From NCBI GenBank assembly GCA_934726455.1, contig CAKVDS010000003.1, positions 1 to 64,000 on the forward strand: DNA of 64,000 nt. Direction: 5' to 3'. The notes under the pieces were generated by a model. The model did not search any database. It was not told the DNA's origin and saw only the letters and a list, made by a program, of their open reading frames with translations. The stretch is from an uncultured Bacteroidales bacterium. Its GTDB lineage: Bacteria > Bacteroidota > Bacteroidia > Bacteroidales > UBA932. A program made the translations under genes and the position numbers. The first letter of the stretch is position 1, and each line of letters begins with the position of its first letter. Below, piece by piece: positions 18,417 to 25,879 of the stretch.

Positions 18417-19514
18417 CTATCGCGCTCCTTTACGACGATTGCAGTCACGGCAAAGGAGTTGGCAGTTGGAAGCCACGGTTCGACCGCCGTCCCGCCACGG
18501 AGTGATGTGGTCGGCTTCCATCTCCCGTATATCTATTACTTCGCCATGCCGGAGGCAGTCGGGGTTGGCACAATGACCATGCTGCCGTTCATAGACTTCA
18601 CGTTTTGTGTTTTCGTCAAAGGCCCGTATGTCGAGGTGATGCTCATCATGGTCGAAAACATATTGATAAATGCCGGACTTCTTCTTCACATCACTGTCCA
18701 TCATCAGCCTCTTGACCTCTGATTCGAGCGTGGCGGAATCATAGTTCCCCGCCCCATAGCGGTTGTACAGGCCTCCCCAATTCACACCTTTCATCTCCTT
18801 CCTATAAGTCTGGAAGAGAACATTCACCCAGTCTATGACTCTCTTGAAGTACAGCCACAATTCGTTTGCATTGCTGTCGTGCTGGTGCTTCGCCATGTAA
18901 ATATCAATGTTGCCCTTTGAAATCCAGTCTATCGCGGTCTCGAGGTAGTCCTGCCTTATCGGGGAACCGGTCAGCAGTTTGTTTGCCATCCCGTATGCCG
19001 GGCAGCCGGTCTTGCTGAAATATCGCTTTGCATCCGACAGCCAACTTCCGGAATAGACGGCGTTCCTCAACTCCTGTTCCGTAAGTTTCGCCCCGGCGAT
19101 GTTGATTGTCTTGAACCATCCGAGTTTCTCGGAATCCGTCCCCTCGCAGACATATATCATCAACTTGTAATTCAGGAACTTCTCCCTCTCATCATCCGGA
19201 AGATTGTGAAAATATTTGAAGTTGAACGCAAAATCACCGTTCACATACTGGCAGAGAGAGATTGTCCTCTGCTGCCCGTCAATGACCTCATACCCGCCAT
19301 CATCACGGACTGCCCAATACATCACGTTGAGCGGAAACTCATTGAATACTGTATCAATTACCGCATCACGCTGCTTTTCACCATAGACGAACTCCCGCTG
19401 ATATGGCGGACGTATGTCGAGCCTCCCGCCATATCCGACCACTCCGGCCTCGGCATTGTCCATATACCCGGCGGTCAATTCTCTGACCGTCACTTCTTTA
19501 AGTTGTATTTTCAT
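18417..19514 (-). CDS. DUF262-HNH endonuclease-like protein
   Basis: Probable nucleotide-dependent DNA endonuclease of the DUF262 (GmrSD/SspE/BrxU-related) group. The N-terminal DUF262 fold shows PPYQREFVY (around 36-45) and the signature IDGQQR (78-83), the ParB-like nucleotide site. The C-terminal HNH domain shows a zinc-type knuckle (C315-x4-C320), EADHITPW with H336, and NCQLLCRDCNRRKG. The 365 aa carry both domains in one chain, whereas larger DUF262 proteins often have a DUF1524 HNH. It starts 8 bases after the stop of an M.EcoRI-family methyltransferase gene on the same strand, so the pair looks like a methylase-nuclease operon. By analogy it would cut DNA lacking (or bearing) a given modification; which of these is not known. 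Confidence 0.85.
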   Translation of the reverse strand: MKIQLKEVTVRELTAGYMDNAEAGVVGYGGRLDIRPPYQREFVYGEKQRDAVIDTVFNEFPLNVMYWAVRDDGGYEVIDGQQRTISLCQYVNGDFAFNFKYFHNLPDDEREKFLNYKLMIYVCEGTDSEKLGWFKTINIAGAKLTEQELRNAVYSGSWLSDAKRYFSKTGCPAYGMANKLLTGSPIRQDYLETAIDWISKGNIDIYMAKHQHDSNANELWLYFKRVIDWVNVLFQTYRKEMKGVNWGGLYNRYGAGNYDSATLESEVKRLMMDSDVKKKSGIYQYVFDHDEHHLDIRAFDENTKREVYERQHGHCANPDCLRHGEVIDIREMEADHITPWRDGGRTVASNCQLLCRDCNRRKGAR

Positions 19515-19522
19515 GATTTGCT

Positions 19523-20512
19523 TTATTGTTTTCGGCGAATGAGGATTCTTTTATACATACCACTCCCATTGATGACAGGCGCATCATATCGCGCATGCGG
19601 TTTTTTAAGGTCTTCAATCATCCCATCTCCGCCCCTGTCTGTTGTCCATATTATCTCAAACTGCTCCGGATTGTATTTATAAAGAAATGTAATAGGCACT
19701 CCCATGACCCCATAATAGTCTGAAGGTATATCATTGGTCTTTCCGACTTCAATAGCCTTGTAGTTCTCGTATTCAGGATAATCCTCAGGGGCATAATGCT
19801 TATAGAGAATCAACTCCTCATGTCTTTTGGCTATGTCCAGATTTGTAAACCATGTCACTCCGGATACTCGTATCATCCCCTCCCGATGGTCCCCCGCCGA
19901 TGCGGTATCTTCATATTTGGAATAGAAGTGCCCTGCACAGCCCTTGAACCCGACACCGAGCCACAATCTGTTCTGCTGTATGAGAGGGAATATTTCTTTA
20001 TAGGTTATGGCGTTCTGATGCCCTATTATCACGAACTTCTTGTCGTATTTGATCAGTTGCGCCACATATTCGCGGAACAGGCTGAACGGAGGGTTGGTCA
20101 CCACAATGTCGGCTTCTTTAAGAAGTTCTATACACTCTGGACTGCGGAAATCCCCGTCGGAGTGTTCAAATTCCCTATAAGGAATCTGCTTGGCATCCTC
20201 CACGCTATTGCATTCGGGGGCACCTTCATATATGGCATAGACCGCACGATCGCACTCATTCATCGAAAAGAGATCCGGTTCGTTGTTCTTGTAGCAGGTG
20301 GTAATCAAGCGCTTAAGTCCAAGACTGTGGAAATTGAGCACAAAATAGACTGAAAAATTGCTGACGCGAGGGTCGTCGCAGTTACAGAGCACGGTCTTGC
20401 CCTTGAAATGCTCTTTGTAGTGACGAAGCTCGTTCTCGATGTCCGATAGCTGCGTGTAGAACTCGTCTTTTTTCGCGCGGTTAGCCGCATGGAGGCTTTC
20501 GTTTCCAGCCAT
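19523..20512 (-). CDS. Adenine-specific DNA methyltransferase, M.EcoRI family
   Basis: N6-adenine methyltransferase resembling the EcoRI modification enzyme. Family features are KKDEFYTQL near the start, VLCNCDDPRVSNF (41-53, the cofactor-region motif), the catalytic motif NPPF at 140-143 in DIVVTNPPFSLFREY, then GHQNAITYKEIFP and IRVSGVTWFTNL. I chose the ATG at 20512 (MAGNESLHAANRAKKDEF, 329 aa), which matches the usual N-terminus and length; the frame is open up to 20731, but the extension has no family likeness. It precedes the DUF262-HNH gene by 8 bases. No EcoRI-type PD-(D/E)XK endonuclease is present beside it, so if this is a restriction-modification system its nuclease is unusual. 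The target site is unknown, possibly GAATTC-like by homology. Confidence 0.87.
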   Translation of the reverse strand: MAGNESLHAANRAKKDEFYTQLSDIENELRHYKEHFKGKTVLCNCDDPRVSNFSVYFVLNFHSLGLKRLITTCYKNNEPDLFSMNECDRAVYAIYEGAPECNSVEDAKQIPYREFEHSDGDFRSPECIELLKEADIVVTNPPFSLFREYVAQLIKYDKKFVIIGHQNAITYKEIFPLIQQNRLWLGVGFKGCAGHFYSKYEDTASAGDHREGMIRVSGVTWFTNLDIAKRHEELILYKHYAPEDYPEYENYKAIEVGKTNDIPSDYYGVMGVPITFLYKYNPEQFEIIWTTDRGGDGMIEDLKKPHARYDAPVINGSGMYKRILIRRKQ

Positions 20513-21167
20513 AGTGAATGACAGTTTTAGCATCCTATCATTCACCCCGACGCGCCACATGGACTTCCGTTTCCGGTAAGGGAAGCCCTCTCGGCCCCAC
20601 GAAATGTCCTGTCCGCCGCCGGACGCAACAAAAAGGTGTGAGCTTCTTATTGCGTTTACCAAGGTAGCCTCGCGAGCACCTTCCCACCCAAACAAGTCAC
20701 TCACACCCGAAATCGGGCGCGAGCATTGCACTTATTGGGTGAGGAGTTCTCATACGAGATGCTCCTGCGTATTATTTCTGCGGTTTTATATGCGAAAAGA
20801 TTGCGAGGCTTTCGGTAAACGCGAAATAATAGCAATGCTGCGTTATTATAATATGTCTTGTCAATCGGCCGCTTGCTTCCAGCCACTTGACGAGGTAAAG
20901 GTAGAAATTCTTGCGCAAAAAGAAAAATTCCTCTGCCGGCACAGTTGACGGGATGGTCGCCATGCGCAACATTGGGTGGCGGACAACATTCTGAGCGACA
21001 ACAACATAGCGATATCGCCTATCCGCAAATTAGGGCAAGACACATTGCTAATCACCACATACTCTGACAGTTACTCGCCACCATTGCCCCCGTGTGCGCA
21101 GACTGCTTGCAATCCAGTGCGGTACAGAAAATGGCGCTGTGATGTACGCAGCTCTCATCATGGTGTC

Positions 21168-21223
21168 GGGACGGAGGTAGCAGGGGCTCAACACAAAAGC
21201 CTCGCCCCTGCTACCTCCGTCCC
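21168..21223 (-). repeat. Hairpin repeat element, copy B (perfect 20-bp arms)
   Basis: Arms at 21168-21187 and 21204-21223 are perfect 20-base complements (GGGACGGAGGTAGCAGGGGC and its reverse complement) around a 16-base loop. Read on the minus strand, the loop (GAGGCTTTTGTGTTGA) matches the loop of the element at 13406-13461 in 14 of 16 bases, and the inner stems agree. There is no T tract. Copies A and B are therefore inverted relative to each other and about 7.7 kb apart. Confidence 0.8.
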
Positions 21224-21260
21224 GTGCACATGGGTTCGGGGATATGCCCCATAGAGTAGG

Positions 21261-21293
21261 AAGAAAGGCCGTCCCTCGCGGGGCGGCCCTTCC
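21261..21293 (-). terminator. Terminator of the SusCD operon
   Basis: On the minus strand a GC-rich stem (GGGCCGCCC with GGGACGGCCT around CGCGA) is followed by TTTCTT. It lies just downstream of the last SusD gene, whose stop is at 21318. Confidence 0.75.
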
Positions 21294-21317
21294 GGAATAT
21301 CATTGTGGTTGCACGAA

Positions 21318-23045
21318 CTATCTTGTCCAGCCCGGATTCTGCTCCAGGTTAGGGTTCTTCATGGTCTCCGTCTGCGGAATCGGGAAGAGGTACATCTTGT
21401 CGTCCCACTGACGGGAGACATTCTGACGCTCATAGCTGAAAGTGCCGTCATCGCGCTTGGTGATCTTCATCTCCACGATGTTCTTGAAGTACTTGTCAGC
21501 CTCTTTCCAGCGGCGGACATCCCAGAAGCGGTGGCCCTCAAAAGCCAGCTCGACCATGCGCTCCTTCTTGTACTTCTCCCAGAAGGCCTCAGCAGAGAGA
21601 CCCGACGGAAGCTCAGGCATCCCGACGCGCACACGGGTACGGCTCGCAAGTTCGCGGGCGGAGACAGGAAACTCCGCACTTGTGGCATCAGCACTTCCGA
21701 GAGCGCGGAAGACGGCTTCGGCATAGTCGAGATAAATCCCGCCCATCCTGAAATGCACATAGGAGTGGAAATTGGATTTCACGCGGCCGTTGTCCGCCAG
21801 AGAGATCTCACCATGGCAGAGTTTGCGGAGATAATACCCAGTCGGAGTACCGCCGGAGATAGGCTGCGCATTGGCTCCTCCCACGTATGTCTGGAGCAGA
21901 GGTGCTCCGGAATATGTAGGCCACTGGGAGCCGTTGTAAGCCACGGTCATAGCGAAGCGAGGGTCGCGTCCGACGTAAGGATTTGCCTCGTCATATCCGC
22001 TTCCGTCCTCGTCGATGGACTTGCCGTTGAGCATGTCATAAGCGTCCACGAGGTTCTGCGTAGGACAGTTGCCGCCGATTCCTCCCTCGATTCCTACCGG
22101 GTAGTTGTAGACTTCCGCAAGTCTGTCGCCACTGCTGCTGCCCCAGTAGCGGCGTGCGAAGATGATCTCCTTCACTATGCCGGCATCCGTGTAGTTGTTG
22201 GTGCTCCAGAGATCGTCATACTTGGCGGAAAGCCCTTTGCCGCGATCCTCGCATGCTGCGACAAGCTCCTTATAATAGAGCGCCGCCTTATTCCAACGGT
22301 CCTTGTCTCCCGAAGGATTGAAGAGCGGACTGGCCCAGTAGAGGGCCGCCCTGGCCTTGAGGGCGAGGACTGCGAGATTGTCAGCACGGCCTGTCTCCGC
22401 TGTAGAGAGAGCCATGTCCCCAAGATCCGAGTAATCCTTGATGATCAAATCCTGTATGGCCTGGCACTCGTCGATGACATACTTGAAGACCTCATCCGAA
22501 GATGAACGGGGCAGGACATTGATCTCCTGAGGAGTCATCGTCTCACCCACGATCGGCACTCCGCCGTACTGACGGACGAGAAGGAAGTAGAAGAACGCAC
22601 GCATGAAGCGGGCCTCGTACTTGTAGTTCTCGTAGCGGTACATCTGCTGCTTGTAGTCATCGTTGAGCACGAGGTCGTCGAACTTGAGCCCCTGCATCTG
22701 CGTGAGGAAATCATTGCAGGTCGCGATTCCCTTATACATATTGTTCCAAATCGTGGCCTTGGCATTGGACGGACTCCAGCCGCCGTTGTAGAAATCCTCA
22801 ATGGCGTTTCCCATACGGCTGTAGACGCTTTCGTCAGTGGCGGAAGCCTGCATCGCCCCGCTGCTGAAGTTGCCGAAATCATACGGCACCGTGTTGTAGA
22901 TGTCCGTCATGAATCCGCCCACATTGCTGAAATTGAGGGTGATGTAGTCCTTGTCGTAGATATTGTACTCGTGATAGTCCATCTGCTTGGCGCAGGACGC
23001 AGCGAGCAGGGCTGAGGCAAATATGATGATTATCTTGTGTTTCAT
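21318..23045 (-). CDS. SusD/RagB-family nutrient-binding lipoprotein (pair 1)
   Basis: Surface lipoprotein that caps the TonB-dependent channel encoded next to it and captures its ligand. Signal peptide with lipobox LLAASC (C18). Helical TPR-like core with family blocks YEARFMRAFFYFLLVRQYGGVPIV, a conserved ALKARAALYWASPLFNPSGD segment, and a C-terminal FEGHRFWDVRRWKEA followed by LFPIPQTETMKNPNLEQNPGW, the typical RagB/SusD end. At 575 aa it is of normal size. It is the last gene of the operon, 11 bases after its SusC partner, and is followed by a terminator. The ligand is unknown; no glycoside hydrolase, lyase or sulfatase gene is nearby to suggest one. Confidence 0.95.
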   Translation of the reverse strand: MKHKIIIIFASALLAASCAKQMDYHEYNIYDKDYITLNFSNVGGFMTDIYNTVPYDFGNFSSGAMQASATDESVYSRMGNAIEDFYNGGWSPSNAKATIWNNMYKGIATCNDFLTQMQGLKFDDLVLNDDYKQQMYRYENYKYEARFMRAFFYFLLVRQYGGVPIVGETMTPQEINVLPRSSSDEVFKYVIDECQAIQDLIIKDYSDLGDMALSTAETGRADNLAVLALKARAALYWASPLFNPSGDKDRWNKAALYYKELVAACEDRGKGLSAKYDDLWSTNNYTDAGIVKEIIFARRYWGSSSGDRLAEVYNYPVGIEGGIGGNCPTQNLVDAYDMLNGKSIDEDGSGYDEANPYVGRDPRFAMTVAYNGSQWPTYSGAPLLQTYVGGANAQPISGGTPTGYYLRKLCHGEISLADNGRVKSNFHSYVHFRMGGIYLDYAEAVFRALGSADATSAEFPVSARELASRTRVRVGMPELPSGLSAEAFWEKYKKERMVELAFEGHRFWDVRRWKEADKYFKNIVEMKITKRDDGTFSYERQNVSRQWDDKMYLFPIPQTETMKNPNLEQNPGWTR

Positions 23046-23056
23046 ATCGGCAATTG

Positions 23057-25858
23057 TTAGAATGTGAGACTGAGTCCGAGGACGACGCTGCTGAAGAGCT
23101 GAGCCGTACCGTACGCCTCAGGGTCGCTGACATCCAGATGGTCAAGACAGAAAAGATCATTGCCACGGACGTAGAACTTCGATCCCTTGACGAACCTGGT
23201 CTTCGCGAGCAGGGACTCCGGAAGCTTGTAGTAAACTTCAAGATTGCGGAGCTTCAGGAACGAACGGTCGGCAAGGAAGAGCGTGTTGCTGCGGTAGTTG
23301 TTGGTATTGCTCTCGCTGCTCAGGCGCGGGAACTTGGCATCCTGCGTGGTCGGCGTCCAGCGGTTGTCGTAGTAATACTGAGAGATGGTCGTGTTGCCAA
23401 CAAGCGGGAAGTACATGCTCTTGGTGCTGAGCATGGCGCTGTACCTTGCCGCACCCTGGAAGAGGGCATAGAAACCGAGACCTTTCCACTCCGCACCGAG
23501 ATGGAAGTTGTAGTAGATCTGCGGAGCCTTTGAGCTGTAGCCGATGGCCGCCGCATCGTTGGAGTCTATGACATTGTCTCCGTTGACATCCTCGTACTTG
23601 ATGTCTCCCGGACGTACTGTCGAGAAGTTCTGCACAGGGCTTGCGGCGATGTCGGCCTCATCCTTGAAGAAACCGATGGCTTTCATGCCGTAGAGCTGTC
23701 CCACACTGTTCCCGGTCTGGATGAGGTTATCGTAGAGACGCGGCTCTTCGAGCTGGGAGACGATCTTGTTGCGGTTGTAGTTGAAGTTGCCGCCTATGGT
23801 GTACTCCAGATCGGCGACACGTCCCACATAGTCAAGACCCAGTTCAGCGCCCCAGCTGTCCACAATACCGCCGTTCTCATACGGAGCATCCTTGCCTACC
23901 ACAGAAGAATACTTTCCCGCGGCGCTTACCCAGATGTCAGAACGGCGCTGCCAGTATGCATCGGCGGTAAGGCTCAAGCCTCCGAACATACGGGAATCCA
24001 CACCGACATTATATTTATATGCCTTCTCATGGCTCGGAGCCGAGGTGGCAAGCTGGCCGAGATAGGTCCTTCCGAAATCAGAAGTGAAGCTGCTGGAGAA
24101 CGGATACACGCCGCCGGCAGTGAGATACTGCTGAGCATAGTATGTCCACACCTCCTCGCCAGGGAGGAAGTCGGCGTTGATGATGCCGGCGGAAGCACGG
24201 AGCTTCAGATAGTCAAGCCACTCCGCTCCGGAGAGGAAATCCTCCTTGGAAGCGAGCCATGCGAGTGACAGGGTCGGGGAGAAACTCCACTTGGTCCCGG
24301 GAGCGAGACGGCTGGAGCCGCTCTCCACCAGGGCGAGATCCGCGAAATACTTGCCGGCGTAGCCGTAGTGTGTCCAGAAGCTGAAATTGTGACGGTAGAT
24401 GGTCTGGTTGATGCCGTTCTTGTCGCTGTAGTCGTAGTCCCACTTAAGCTGCGAAGTGATGGCATGGTCTCCGAACACGGCCTCGTAAGTCGCTCCGGCA
24501 TCGATATGTGCCCTGCGGCTGTAGGCATCGGTATTGGCTCCGGATCCCATGGCGGAATCGCTGCCCTGACTCTTGCTCGTGACGGTCGGCTCCGAAGCGC
24601 CTGCCGGCCAGGAAGGGGTGTTCACATTGTAGACATAGGTCTTGCTGTGGTCCTCGTAGATGTTGGCGGTCTGGTCGTAGCCTGCACGCACGAAAGCGCC
24701 AAGACCCGGCAAGAGGGCTGAAAGATCCTGATTGATGGTCACATCGGCGAACAGGAGACGGTTGTGGTTCTTGTAGTAGGCGGCTCCGCTGGTCTGGGCC
24801 ACAGGGTTGATTTCCCCGCTCCATGTGTCGCTGCCGGCCCACACGCCCTTGTCATCCTTCACCGGGAAGGCTGCTGACGGCACGGTATACACCATATTCC
24901 AGATGTCCACGTTAGAACCAGGCCGGCTGTTCTCCAGCATCATTCCGAGGAGATTGACTTTCATCATCGTCGTCGGAGTGATCTCCATGTCCATGTTGAG
25001 ACGCATATTGCCCTTGACATACTTGTCCTGGGTGCTGTACCCCTCATTGGCGCCGGCATTGCGGATGAAACCCTTGTCGGAGATGAGGTCGATCATGGCA
25101 TAGTAGCTGAACCGGCCCTCGCCGCCGCTGAACTCCATGTTGAAGTTGTCGGTGGAGGCGGTGTTGCGGAAGGTCTCGTCAACCCAGTCCACGCTCGGAT
25201 ACAGATACGGGTACTGGCCTGACTTGAGGGCGGCGAGCTCCCGATCGGAATATCTCGCCGAAAGCCCGTCGTTGGCACGCGCCTCGTTGATGGCAAGACC
25301 GTAGGTGTGGCCGTCCACGAACTGCGGCTTGTTGATAAGGGAGTTGAACTGATGGTCATAGGTAAACTTGACCGTCCGGGCTCCCTTTGTGCCGCGCTTT
25401 GTGTTGATCTGGATCGCTCCGTTGATACCCCGATAGCCATAGAGAGCTACTGCGGCAGCATCCTTGAGGACTACCACCGACTCCACCTCCTCGGCAGAGA
25501 CAGCCGTGATGTCACGCTCGATTCCGTCCACCAGCACGAGCGGAGTGTCGTTGCCGTTGAGGGTCTGAAGTCCACGGACATAGAATGTAGGGTTCTGGTT
25601 GGCGTATATTCCGGCACCCTGCAGGGAGATAAGTCCAAGGCCCTGACCCAGAATGCTGTTCCCGATGTTTTTTGAATCCCGGCGCTCTATATCTTCAGAA
25701 GATATCACGGAGATGGCCGATGTGGTCTCCTCAAGGCTCAATGGCTTCGAAGCGCCTGTATCCACCACCCGTTTCTCCGGAGCGGTCCTCTCCTGCGCAG
25801 AAAGCGTCATGCTGACGGCGGCAGACAGAGCAAGGATGAAAATATGTTTTTTATTCAT
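23057..25858 (-). CDS. SusC/RagA-family TonB-linked outer membrane protein (pair 1), short N-terminus
   Basis: TonB-dependent outer-membrane transporter forming a complex with the SusD that follows. Signal peptide up to about residue 21 (LSAQ). The plug domain shows LSLEETTSAISVI, TFYVRGLQTLN, PLVLVDGIERDI and VVVLKDAAAVALYGYRG(I/A)NG, hallmarks of SusC. It lacks the carboxypeptidase-regulatory-like domain that usually precedes the plug, which explains its 933 aa against roughly 1000-1100 for typical SusC proteins; the companion SusC upstream has it. The beta-barrel ends in LSLTF with the aromatic C-terminal residue required for outer-membrane insertion. It starts 21 bases after the preceding SusD gene. 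Confidence 0.94.
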   Translation of the reverse strand: MNKKHIFILALSAAVSMTLSAQERTAPEKRVVDTGASKPLSLEETTSAISVISSEDIERRDSKNIGNSILGQGLGLISLQGAGIYANQNPTFYVRGLQTLNGNDTPLVLVDGIERDITAVSAEEVESVVVLKDAAAVALYGYRGINGAIQINTKRGTKGARTVKFTYDHQFNSLINKPQFVDGHTYGLAINEARANDGLSARYSDRELAALKSGQYPYLYPSVDWVDETFRNTASTDNFNMEFSGGEGRFSYYAMIDLISDKGFIRNAGANEGYSTQDKYVKGNMRLNMDMEITPTTMMKVNLLGMMLENSRPGSNVDIWNMVYTVPSAAFPVKDDKGVWAGSDTWSGEINPVAQTSGAAYYKNHNRLLFADVTINQDLSALLPGLGAFVRAGYDQTANIYEDHSKTYVYNVNTPSWPAGASEPTVTSKSQGSDSAMGSGANTDAYSRRAHIDAGATYEAVFGDHAITSQLKWDYDYSDKNGINQTIYRHNFSFWTHYGYAGKYFADLALVESGSSRLAPGTKWSFSPTLSLAWLASKEDFLSGAEWLDYLKLRASAGIINADFLPGEEVWTYYAQQYLTAGGVYPFSSSFTSDFGRTYLGQLATSAPSHEKAYKYNVGVDSRMFGGLSLTADAYWQRRSDIWVSAAGKYSSVVGKDAPYENGGIVDSWGAELGLDYVGRVADLEYTIGGNFNYNRNKIVSQLEEPRLYDNLIQTGNSVGQLYGMKAIGFFKDEADIAASPVQNFSTVRPGDIKYEDVNGDNVIDSNDAAAIGYSSKAPQIYYNFHLGAEWKGLGFYALFQGAARYSAMLSTKSMYFPLVGNTTISQYYYDNRWTPTTQDAKFPRLSSESNTNNYRSNTLFLADRSFLKLRNLEVYYKLPESLLAKTRFVKGSKFYVRGNDLFCLDHLDVSDPEAYGTAQLFSSVVLGLSLTF

Positions 25859-25879
25859 TGTGTTCTTTGATTAGATTGA

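Larger units (their letters stand above)
20513..21317. other. Gene-free region upstream of the methyltransferase gene
   Basis: About 800 bases between the methyltransferase start and the end of the SusD gene. Frames in both directions lack protein character. It holds a perfect hairpin element (21168-21223) and the SusD terminator (21261-21293). I see no good TAnnTTTG promoter for the methyltransferase within 250 bases of its start. The part at 20740-20900 is AT-rich and may be decayed coding sequence, but I cannot assign it. Confidence 0.55.

Noticed and set aside
16791..20512. Treating the AAA-like gene, DUF262-HNH and methyltransferase as one operon
   Set aside because: The AAA-like gene is on the opposite strand and convergent; only proximity links it.
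20513..20731. N-terminal extension of the methyltransferase
   Set aside because: The frame is open, but the extra 73 residues have no family similarity and would exceed the usual M.EcoRI length; the ATG at 20512 gives the normal start.
21168..21223. Ordinary rho-independent terminator
   Set aside because: No T tract on either side and a sequence-conserved loop; a better terminator for the SusD gene lies at 21261-21293.
21303..22505. Plus-strand open frame of 400 codons
   Set aside because: Antisense to the SusD gene; no signal or motifs.
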